Assembly (NCBI GenBank): GCA_028583415.1
Contig: CM053273.1
Location: 91,486,676 to 91,550,675, forward strand
Length of the DNA stretch: 64,000 bases
Direction: 5' to 3'
Source of the DNA: Protea cynaroides
Lineage: Eukaryota > Streptophyta > Magnoliopsida > Proteales > Proteaceae
Position 1 is the first letter of the stretch, and each line of letters starts with the position of its first letter. Below are positions 1-9,660 of this stretch, in pieces. Under the pieces are notes generated by a model, which had not been told where the DNA came from, searched no databases, and saw only the letters and a program-made list of their open reading frames with translations. A program made the position numbers and the translations under genes.

Positions 1-284
1 CTGTAGTAGTAAGGGTATCAATCTCTCTCAAAGGAAATATGTTCTTGATCTTCTAACTGAATCTGGTCTTCTTGGATCTAAACCGGCTGATACTCTTATG
101 GATCCTCACCTGAAACTTGAGACTAATGATAGTCATAATTATGCTAGCATACATTAATATTCAATACAGGCAGCTTATTGGTAAACTTATCTATCTTACG
201 TAACTAAACCTAATTAATCTTATGTTGTGGGAGTTTTCAGTTTATCCATGCAAGCTCCCAAACAGGCTCCTGGGACGCGGCTGA

Positions 285-329
285 TCGTATATTCCAGTAT
301 TTAAAGGTCGTATATTCCAGTATTTAAAG
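285..329. repeat. Tandem duplication of about 23 bp in copia RNase H region
   Basis: The block TCGTATATTCCAGTATTTAA occurs twice in a row with a short AGG spacer. It adds about eight codons to the degenerate copia reading frame just before the SINE target site. This looks like a local slippage or repair duplication that arose after the element died. Confidence 0.7.
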
Positions 330-342
330 AAATCTCCAAGCA

Positions 343-493
343 GTATAATGGTTTGGTTGTCATATTGCAACCTGGTGGTCATGGGTTCGAAACACAGAAA
401 CAGCCTCTCCACATTGTGGGGGTAAGGCTGCGTACATTCTGCCCCTCCCAGACCCTGCAGTAGCGGGAACCCAGTGAATTGAGACGCCATTTT
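343..493 (+). mobile_element. Au-type SINE, copy 1
   Basis: It has a tRNA-derived B box (GGTCATGGGTTCGAAA), the internal block GTAAGGCTGCGTACATTCTG, the block GACCCTGCAGTAGCGGGA and a terminal T-run, all features I associate with plant Au SINEs. It is flanked by a 20-bp target duplication (323-342 and 494-513, one mismatch, A/G). The 5' end is shorter or more diverged than in copy 2 at 32554. It is inserted into copia pol between the codons for the segment around LKKSP and the segment around PGKGL. Confidence 0.85.
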
Positions 494-536
494 TTTAAAG
501 AAATCTCCAGGCAAAGGGCTTATCTATCTTCATCAC

Positions 537-1992
537 TGATAAGTGTATAATTTTTATATTTTTATTCCCTTTGCACTATGCTTTTTAATGTGTTTTATGC
601 CTAATTGAACTGAATATAATGAATTTTATAAGTTTAGCATATTTTAGAGACTTTGTGAATTAATTGCTAGAGATAGAAAAATTCCAGCATTTTTAATATT
701 GATATTCTAAGTTTCATACAGGTTTTTGACATGGAAAGAGTTCTAGAATTGAAAAGTTATCTTCAGTAAAGTTGTAGAGGACGTCTCAACCTTTTCGAAA
801 TGGCATTATGGAGAAAAATCTGAGTTCGTTTGGGCCTCCAAACGTGATTTCAAAGTCTGACACGAAAATCTGACCGAATCGGAATTGGAGCAGCCGTACG
901 ATCTGATTAAAGCATTCAACGGTGGATGTAAATTCCATAAAGAGTCTCCTACTCAAGTTAGGAAACCTACAATATAAGACTCCAAAGCAGAAAAGGAAAC
1001 TCTAAAATTTCAGAATTCTAAACAAAGAAGGAATCCTACACAAAAAAGGAGTTATAAGTTACAAAGGATTGTCATGTTCTATATACAGAGCACTAGTGTT
1101 AAGATAATGAATCTCTCTCTCTTTTGCTGAAAATTTTTCTCTCTCTGAAAGAATTGTGATGTCTAGCTAATTTTCTAATTCAATTCAAGGGGATTTTGAA
1201 GTCAAACTCATGTCAATGGTATAATCTCTATTCAGTAACATTGTTCTTCTTCTCTCTTTTATTGGAATTGCTTATGTTATTCTTTTCTCTTTTTTTATGA
1301 TATTTGTCTGAATAATTCAGTTATGGCTTGCTGAATCAGTTAGATTAATATTGATTGCTAGATCTAGAATCTGTGATATGTAATCATCCTGGTTCTAATC
1401 ACAAGTAGCAAACAGTAATGGATGATTATGTCCAAGTTTTCGTCTCATCATTGTGAATAATATAACCTAAGTTAAATAATCCCCGCTTATGTGTGATTGT
1501 TGCTTAGATTGATCTAATTTTCACCCTCTTAATGTTGCCATTGAATTAAACATTGAGAGTTTATTTAGTGTTGTTCAATGGTTAGATCTCTCTGAAGAGC
1601 TTGTTTCAGTAGAGATACTTAAGGGAAAATTCGGGTAACAGAGCGTATTGTTATCTAGGGTCTTTAATTCTAATTGGGAGGGAGAAATTAATGTTGCGAT
1701 TAATTTTACTCATTGCATGTGTGGGTGGATATTGAACCAAGAACTTAATCTTCTTATCTAATTATTTTCTTATTTAAATTATGTCTGTTTACTTTCAATT
1801 TGATTCAACCAACCAAAACCCCCTTCGTTATTGTGTTTGTTTAGCATTAATTAGTATATTTAGTTTAAGTAGAATATAAATTTTGATCAAATCACTCTCT
1901 GTGGGATCGACCTTTGCTTACCCTATTTACAGTTTATTAATCAGGTCAGTAAAGAAATATTTAATTAAATTTGTGCATTCCACACGCTACCA
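537..1992. mobile_element. Solo LTR, about 1456 bp, nested in copia pol
   Basis: It begins TGATAAGTG and ends CTACCA, so it obeys the TG..CA rule. It is flanked by ATCAC (532-536) and GTCAC (1993-1997), a 5-bp target duplication with one mismatch. Removing it plus one duplicate restores copia reading LHHKHTDIV in frame, which fixes the borders. There is a TATA-like CTATATACAG near 1080, and the right end has a CTCTGTGGGATCGACC block of the sort seen near the ends of long plant Ty3-type LTRs. There is no internal coding region, so it is a solo LTR. The Ty3 (Athila/Tat-like) assignment is inferred. Confidence 0.75.
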
Positions 1993-2504
1993 GTCACAAG
2001 CATACTGATATTGTTGGGTATTCTAATGCTGATTGGGCTGGTGTTGATGATGATAGACGTTCTACAACTGGTCATTGCACTTTTGGTAGAGGCAATCTGG
2101 TTACATGGAAGAGTATGAAGTAAACTAATGTGTGTAAATCCAGTATTGAAGCTGAGTATCGTACTATGACTCAAACTTCTACTGAACTTATGTGGCTACG
2201 CAATCTTCTTCAATAATTGGGCTTTTCTGTTAATCGCCCTATGACTATGTTCTGTGACATTTAAGCTGCTATTTATATTGCTAATAATCCAGTATTTCAT
2301 GAGCGCACTAAGCATATTGAGGACCTAAGGTTGATTGTCTTTTTGTTTGTGATGCTGTTCAAAAGAAGTTGTTGGTCACATCCTTCATCTCTTCTTCAAA
2401 TCAGTTGGCTGACATTCTTACAAAGTCCTTATTTGGTCCAGTGTTTCGGCTGAACTGTTCTAAGCTTGGCATGGATGACTTATATGCTACAACTTAAGGG
2501 GGGG

Positions 2505-2930
2505 TGTTAACGATAGGCATATTCTATTTGTAAGGGAATGGGCCCACTTCTTTTAGGCCCATGCCCATTCCGCCCTCTTATCTCTTTTATTATTGTATGT
2601 GATGGGCCATAATTTACAGGTCCATTACCAATTCTATTCTAGTCTCATAGGCTCATAGGTGCAGCTTATTGCTGTCCTATGTAGACTAGGATTAGGCTTC
2701 CTCTCTTTTAGGACTTTCTATTTTCTACATCAGTTGTAACTAGGACTTTAAGTCTATCTATTTTCTGTCTTTGCTTTCTATATATACTGCAGTAGGGGAG
2801 AGGGACTGCTACAATCGATTCTGCCCCCTCCTTGCTAGAATCAATCTCCCTCTCTCCCTCCTTTCTTCTATTTCTCTCTCTTCCTTGCGGTTCTATCTTT
2901 CTGGTGTTCTTTATATTGTCAACTATTACA
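2505..2930 (+). repeat. Copia 3' LTR
   Basis: It starts TGTTAACGATAGG directly after the polypurine run and probably ends at TATTACA. A TATA-like CTATATATAC lies near 2778, followed by CT-rich leader sequence. The first 75 bases resemble the truncated plus-strand LTR at 61049-61110. The right border is a judgement from the CA end and from the point where the neighbouring gene's intron seems to resume. The other LTR is outside the window. Confidence 0.65.
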
Positions 2931-3224
2931 ACGTTTTTTTATAATATATCTCTGGTTCTTACCAGAGTTCAGATGATAGCAGGTTTTCGACGAAAAGATT
3001 TTGTATTCAATCCTAACCAAAATCAGATCCAAAATCGAGATAGTTTGTGTTAAATATATGCTTGTGTTGTATCTATTAATATAAGAAATACCCAAAATGT
3101 TGAAATACAGAAGCAAGAAAATCAAACCAAGATCTACCCCAATTTCTACAAGAATTAGCAAAAGTAATCAGAAAAAGGAAGTCTGGTTGGCACAAATGTT
3201 ACTTCTCAAGAAGCTGATGCATAC

Positions 3225-6200
3225 TTGTTAAGGCTTCCAAGGTATTTACTATATATGAGAAAATGCAGCTGGCCACCTGAAGAGCTTGTAAGTGCATCAA
3301 AAAGATTGTGGACAGTAATGATATCTGCTACAGCAGCACAAGCAGGGGCAATTCGTGCAAAAGCCTCTGGCCCAACAGTGTTCTTGTCATCTACCTGATG
3401 GATAGAATAATATGGAATGGGAAAACATAGAAGCAGTCAAAACCATAAACCAATAGGGCCATTAATTTGCAGGAGTTAATGCAACAAAGTCTTGAGGAAA
3501 TACACCTTCCCGCTGTATGAAATACCTCATAAAACACCATTAAGGCTTGCCACCACTGTATACAGCTAATAATGTAATTTAGCATTCTGGAAAGCAACTT
3601 AAGATATATGATTTTTAGGACGCTTCCCCCTCATAATCCTCATGCAAGCATCAACACTTAGTTGGTATCTATGTATATTAATCACAAATAATATGAGTAC
3701 ATACTAGCTAAGTCAATGAATAGTAACCACACTTCAGGTCATCTTGTCTCATCAATAAGGGGATGTATGTCCTCCCAATGGTTGGTAGTCAAGCAGATGG
3801 CAATAAGCCTGCTGATACTTCTCGAGCGAGATGTGTCAGAACCAGTGAAGGGCAGAGATTTTGGGCCCTTCTAGTACTACATAGTTGTCAAGACATCACC
3901 TAGGCACCGCCTAAGCGTCCAGGCGGTTGGTCACCTTATTGTATCACGCCTTGTTTTATTTGTTTAATTATTTTATTAACTAATGTCATTTGTAGCATTT
4001 TTGTTGGATGTATAAAGTACATATATATACATCATAATGCATGGAATCATGCATATGTATTAAAAATAAATAAAAATTGATAATCTAGCCCCCTCTTTTT
4101 TTTGTATAAATCCTCTTATTAAGATATACCCTTACAATGCCTTGGGTACGCCTTGGTATGCCTATGCGCCCAAGCAGCTCTCTAGCGCCTATGTCTAGTA
4201 GCATAGAAGAATTTGGTGGAGGGAGTTGTGGGATGATCCAAGCACTTTGGAACCAACCAAGCATGCAGCCATTAGAGTGGTTTGAGTCAGTGACAATGGG
4301 TTTAATGATTCCTGGTGGGGAAGAACATATCTACAACATCATACAAGAATTGGAGTTTTTTTTTTTTTTTCTGGGTAAGTTATACAAGAATTGGAGTTGC
4401 AAAGCCCTGACAAGCAATGTATTCCTTCTGCACAAGCCATCTTTTTATCACTGAGCTGTTGGGCATATTGTGGTGGTGATGTGGGGTTTCTAGTAGCGTG
4501 TCCTCTTTTTGAGGGGTTGGTGTGTTGGTGCACATCAGTCTGATGTATTTCTTCTTTCTGTACATCAGTCTGATGTCTTTCTTCTTTCTGTTTGGATGTA
4601 TTCTTTTTCTTCTTGATAAAATTATTCTGTGGTCGTCTATCAAGAAAATAAGATGAATTTCTTGACTAAGTCCTTTTTCAATCCCAAGCTTCAATGCCGA
4701 TTGCCACCTCACTTAATATTTCCCTTCTGTCCTTTATTTCCTTCATATTTCTTCTTTTGACTTGATTTACCAGCATGCATTATATAATACACATAAATAT
4801 ATGTATATATTTATGTGTAACACTTGCACCGACTTACCATTGACTTCCTTTCTAAGCTATGCAATTTGTAATTGGAGAACAGAATGAAAGTACATAAAAG
4901 TACATTTTTGTGATTCAAGCACCAAAAAGCCCAAATGTTGGGGGGTGGCTTCTTTCAAGGGTAAACAATCCATAAAAGATGAGCCATGTCCCGACCTTCT
5001 TGCTACACAAAACATATCCCTGCTGAAACACAAGAGCAGAGAAAGATAGCTGGGGAGACCAATATCATTCTGGGCTTACAATATACCATACCACAAATCC
5101 ACAATGACTGTCCACTTTAATATACTAATACAAAATGATTTACCATTTTCAAGAGAAACAAAGATAATTAACGAGGCAATACCAACCTGAAGAGCACTTT
5201 CCTGCAATAGAAAAACATCCTGATTATCGCAAGAGGCACTTTCCTGCAATAGAAAAAACATGTCATAGCCCCATCAAGGCCAAAACCAATATAAGACAAA
5301 TCAACTTCAGTCATACCTTAGAATATTAAAGAAAAAGTAACTACAATAACCCATGTACCAGTAGTGAGGTGCAAACCAAATTTCAGGTTTCCCTTCAGAA
5401 TGACATCCCACAGAAGAACATGAAAAAAAAAAATTTAGGTTTTCCTTCAAATATCAACAATGAGGTGTCTCACTTTCTGTAAGGGCTCGCTCTCAACACC
5501 TGGATCTTCCCATGCAAGCATCATATCGTATGTCAGGCGGCGAATCTTCTTATCACTCAGATAATCAGGACACTGAGTCACCAAATCCAGTGTTTGGTAT
5601 GAGCAGAACTCTAACAAATTCCTAGCATAAGTAGTAGGCTGCTCAGTGTGCTCAGGTAGCTCAGCCTCAAAACAACGCTGCAACTCTTCCGTTGGAATTG
5701 AAAGGATCCTGCAATTGCATGTGTGAAGCTTCAACATCAACAAAGTATGGAACTGTAGAGTTTGGCTTGCAACAAAAACAAGATTCTACACTTTTCTTTT
5801 CTTTTTTCTTTTTTCTTTTTTTTTTTTTGGGGGGGGGTGTGGAAGGGAGAGATAGATGACAATCTTAAAATAACAACAAACAAATAAGCAATGCTCTCAA
5901 AATATGAGCATCACAAATCATAGCTATGTAGAACCTCTCACAGCGGAAATAGTCTGTGTAATCCTCCCTTAAATGCAACTTCATGTTGAGGACTGGAAGT
6001 AGGGGTGGAAGTCCTTCTTGCTTCTGGCTCAGTTGTCATCTACTTTTTTCTTGTAAGTTGTAACGCATTGATGGTCTCATATTCCACATAAATGTTATTC
6101 ACAATTGGTTGGAGATGGTATTTTTCTAATTTTAGGTAAATGTTCTCAAGAAGGTAATTACTGATCTCCGAAACCCAATCATTTGAAATTCTTTTTTGAT

Positions 6201-7159
6201 AAGTAACAACTTAATGAAAAGCATGATGTGGAAATCAGCTTTTAAGGTAAAATTTTTATTTTCAGGGCATTTAACGCAGAAACAAACAGAGCCTATAGAT
6301 AAAAGGAGGAAAAAATCTTCAATAGGTGCAGATAATCTATGTCCTATGATTCTTATCTCCTATTACTTCATTATGTGTTTCATGCATAATCAGTGAATTG
6401 TATTTCATGAACAAGGGCGATAAATAAGAGGGTCCAACCAGAAACTTTAATCATTACAAAACAAAAATGCATATCGTTTTTCCTGTCAACCTACGTTCCT
6501 TACCTTCCTTCATTTTTCTTAAAATTTATCAATTTCCACTATTCTCCGTTTCTGCTGGCATCACTTAAAATAGGGGCAGTCCAAGAATTTTAATAAAGAA
6601 ATTAATCCAACTTCTATTCATCCTTTGAATGATTTTGCTTTAAATGATGGAAGTTGCCTTCAACTAGCCAATGAAAAAAAAAAGTAAATTGTGGACTCGG
6701 TATTTCAATTGAAGTCAGCTCTTAGATTCGTTCATCCAAGCTAATCCAAACCTGAAAATAGTGATCAGTTACCTGTTTTTGGGTGAAAGCATATCGAGTT
6801 GAATAAAGAAAGAGAAGAAAGAGGAAAGCAAAAACGAATAAACAGAAATCCTTTTTAGTGTTTGACTTCAGTGTGGGAGGAGTGAAGATGGAAATGGAAA
6901 GGGAGAAGCGCGAGCCTTACTTGGAACAGCGAGCAATGACGGAATTGGCGATGGAAGAGAGTTGAGGAATGGAGTTGGGAGAAGCGTCGGGTATATCTTC
7001 CGACTTCCTGTTGCTGCTGCGGAAGATGGATTTGAAAGACTTGGGAGAAGGGTCGGGTATATCTTCCGATTTCCTGCCGCTGCTGCGGAAGATGGATTTC
7101 AAAGACTTGGGGCGCTTCGGAGGCTTCAGTCTATGCGACCTACCAATGCTGTTCTCCAT
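3225..7159 (-). CDS. Conserved uncharacterised plant protein, 5' exons (partial)
   Basis: Four minus-strand exons join in frame: 7159-6921, 5708-5474, 5243-5187 and 3394-3225 (233 codons plus 2 bases). Splice phases agree at every junction, for example AA|G for Lys80. Residues 12-62 carry two near-identical 21-residue units containing KSIFRSS and RKSEDIPD. Exon 2 holds a conserved helical region (LSIPTEELQRCFEAELP, TYARNLLEFCSYQ, YLSDKKIRRLTYDMMLAWE). Exon 4 encodes EAFARIAPACAAVADIITVH and LFDALTSSSGGQLHFLIYSK. I recognise it as a widespread plant family with no function I can name. After codon LN there is a good donor (AA|GTATGC), so the gene continues leftwards. A copia insertion lies in that intron and the remaining exons are outside the window. 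The frame stays open upstream to a Met at 7354; I chose 7159 because the conserved, basic N-terminus starts there. Confidence 0.8.
4341..4398. repeat. 17-bp direct repeats around a T-run: retroposition scar
   Basis: ATACAAGAATTGGAGTT occurs at 4341-4357 and again at 4382-4398. Between them lie a T-run and CTGGGTAAG. A homopolymer flanked by a long direct repeat looks like a tiny, strongly 5'-truncated LINE or SINE insertion in minus orientation with its target duplication. Confidence 0.45.
4532..4590. repeat. Two 30-bp tandem units with a 15-bp palindrome
   Basis: The unit contains ACATCAGTCTGATGT, a perfect inverted repeat around a central T, followed by a TTTCTTCTTTCTG tract, and is repeated twice. 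It lies in intron 3 of the left gene. No function can be read from it. Confidence 0.6.
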
Positions 7160-8242
7160 TGGAACTTCCAACTCCCAACCAAACGGAAAGGGAGGAGAAG
7201 AGGGCCCGTACAAGGAACTGGTCTGTTGTTTCTCGTCTCCCCCGCAGTGCTTAAGTTCTCCGTGTCCAACGCCACTGGCAGGTAATGTCCAGAGTTGGGA
7301 AGTTAGAAAGACTTGGAAATTTGAAGTTGCTGCAGGTCTGGGGCTTTGGGCCATATTTCATTCAACTTTGACCTTGACCCAGTTTTCTTCAGAGCATAAG
7401 AAGCTTCTTGCGGAGAGTGGAAGCGACGAGCCAGCCATTGACCCAATTTGTTGAGCTGCATACCCGCGAATCATTCAAGCCACCCAAAGTCGACCCAAAC
7501 ATGCTTACCAGCTTCGCTTAGTGGATGTGCTACCATCATGATTTCAACTGTAGCTTCAGTTTAATCCAATTCGTTGCTCCCTCGTCAACTCCGCTCCAAA
7601 AAAAAAAATTATAAATTTCTTTCAACTTTATCAAACTATTCCTTGTGTTCTATAAAAGGTGAAAGAATGTCTTCCACTTTTTCCAAAAAAACCAAAAAAA
7701 ACAAGGAACGTCTTCGACCATCTCAAGTGATATTTAATGATGTTTTCATATTCAGTTTCTTTCTAAACGAGCAACCATGGCAGCAGTGCAAGATTTCAAG
7801 TGTAGGTCCCGTTTAATTCACAGGTCCCTCGTAAACATCGACCCTCAGAAAAAAGATAGCACGTCTCTCACGTCATTTTTAATTCAAAGTCCTCATCTGA
7901 CTATCTTAATTATCTCAAAACAAAAATTACATGAGGTACTCGTTTCTTGTATTCCATGTAGGTGACGCAATCTTACTAGAAGAAAAAAAAAAAAAAAATT
8001 CACTCCAGTCTATTGGTATGGGTTACTTTACATTAAAACGGTGTTCAAATTTTAGATCGACTGATAAAGAAAAAAATTTTATAATTTGAAAAAATAAAAT
8101 ATATTTTTATTCTTAATATAGTATCAAATTTTTCTCATTCAACAATCATCTATTAAAGAATATTTTTTTGATAAAAAACTATTTTTAAAAATACTTTTTA
8201 ATAAATAGAAAAAAAAAGTTAATAAGAGAACCTATACCTGTT
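7160..8242. other. 5' flank of left gene; AT-rich intergenic DNA
   Basis: This is the presumed promoter and 5'-UTR of the minus-strand gene ending near 7160-7450, then AT-rich intergenic DNA with A-runs. No conserved coding region is seen. The plus-strand open frames around 6960-7454 are antisense shadows of exon 1. Confidence 0.4.
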
Positions 8243-8935
8243 TCTTATAAATAAAACTATGATATAGCAGTAATTATATATTACACACTATTTGAAATAA
8301 TAATTAATTATCTAATTAATCAACATGAAATAATGGTTATATATATATATATATATATATAGTTAAATCTGAAACATACAAAAATGAATATAAGGAGGGT
8401 TGAGTCGTGTTGGTACACTCTCCTTAAGACAATATTTGCCCTCTATTGGTGCAGTAGGTTCCCGTAAATCTACATCCAAGATAAAACAACCCCTATGTAG
8501 GATATTCATCAAGTGTACACACACTGTCAGGTATATGCAGATCCAACGGCTAAAATCAACACTTTTGGAAAAATCACGAAGCTCAGACCCTTCGATTAAA
8601 CAGAATAAAGAGAGAGAGAATTGGAGAGGAAGAGAGGAGAAATCTTATTGATTTTGAGTGAATAGGAAGCATGGGGTCAGGCTCTATTTATAGGGCCTAG
8701 GTACGACAACACCTACAAATAAGGACCCCTCTTTTTTAACCTTTAAGCAATGTGGGACTAATAAAGTCCTACACTATTCACACCAATTCAAAATCGAAAA
8801 TCAAAACTCCCGCCCAAATCCAAAACCAAAATTTTGGAGTTAAATCAAAAAAGACAAGTTTTCAGTTTAAATTTCTTTTGAAACTTTATTTTAAAAAAGA
8901 GTTTGTTTTGAACTTTGACTTTTACTTTTTCCAAC
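8243..8935 (-). repeat. 3' LTR of the 8-14 kb copia element
   Basis: It carries an (AT)n run at about 8339-8361, the shared GGAGGGTTGAGTCGTGTTGG block and a TATA-like CTATTTATAGG. It aligns with 13434-14472 except that it lacks the 5' LTR's extra block. The polypurine tract lies immediately beyond 8935. Confidence 0.75.
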
Positions 8936-9660
8936 AATTCCCCCACAAGTTTCAAAAGATATAGTAAAAATAGAATCAGGTAGCTGATCTCATGAGAACT
9001 GTAAGCAACGCCATTGTAGATTTCTGTCGACTTGAATTTATACTAGGTCTGATAAGCCACACTACAGAGTACGGGTGAAGCTTGCTCCTTGAACCTTTCC
9101 TCATTGGAGTAGCCGACTGACCTACCAGCCACCTCTTACTGTCCGACCCTCGAAAAATCCCTTAATGGTGGACATATTTTTAAACCGGCCTTGTCTCAAT
9201 CCTGGTTCATGAATGTTTATGAGAGTTCGCCCTTAAAACTTTCATTGAAAGCGGTCCCACTTCCTACATTCAATAAGGTCAGCATAGTGTGCACCACAGT
9301 TAACACACCCCCACATTTCTCTAAGATAATTTGGTTTGATTAAGAATCTTTGAGATTCATCATCTGTTCATTGTGGTAAGTACTACCTTACCATCTAACC
9401 AGAATGAGCAAAATATGATAGTACTTAACAAGTCATCTGTGTGACTTCGTTTTTATTCATTTAACCTAATTTCAGGGATCTCCTATTACATAGGTTGGGT
9501 TTCCATCACATAACTTATGACACGGGCTTTAAGCTAATTCTTTTAGATATGTTAATTATGACATTGGTGGTTTATGTCATTGTAAATATATATGTCAGAT
9601 TCTTTTATGACTTTACAAAATCGATAGCTATCGTTCATTCATTTACATACTGTCTCACAA
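8936..9660 (-). other. Conserved noncoding 3' module of copia element
   Basis: This lies between the end of the RNase H reading frame and the LTR. It contains no open frame, yet it shares many blocks with 26060-26723 of the other copia family, including a 36-base identity (9284-9319 versus 26333-26368) that begins with a second G-rich polypurine-like tract, ATGTGGGGGTGTGTTAAC. Likely roles are second-strand priming or RNA structure, but this is inference. Confidence 0.6.

Larger units (their letters stand above)
1..2504 (+). pseudogene. Ty1/copia element, 3' pol (RT end and RNase H), decayed
   Basis: Reading in plus frames gives typical copia pol pieces: INLSQRKYVLDLL, LLGSKPADTLMDPHLKLE, then after two insertions DIVGYSNADWAG, RRSTTGHC, NLVTWKS, SSIEAEYR, ELMWLRNLL and NNPVFHERTKHIE. 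The coding stretch is split into 1-322, 514-536 and 1993-2504 by a SINE and a solo LTR. It has many stops and frameshifts, so it is dead. A G-rich polypurine tract ends at 2504 and is followed by the 3' LTR. The upstream part of the element lies left of the window. The same family occurs at 60.6-64 kb. It is inserted downstream of the 3225-7159 gene fragment, apparently inside an intron of that gene. Confidence 0.85.
3395..5186 (-). other. Intron of the left gene; no further exon seen
   Basis: This holds low-complexity and repeat DNA only. Two small structures are listed separately: a T-run with 17-bp direct repeats (4341-4398) and a 30-bp tandem pair containing a palindrome (4532-4590). A long polypyrimidine and poly-T stretch at 5790-5840 lies in the next intron upstream. 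Confidence 0.5.

Noticed and set aside
242..514. 90-codon minus frame
   Set aside because: Spans antisense SINE and copia sequence; no independent coding evidence.
6962..7454. Plus-strand frames of 107 and 161 codons
   Set aside because: Antisense shadows of exon 1 of the minus-strand gene; the minus frame carries the conserved sequence and correct splice donor.
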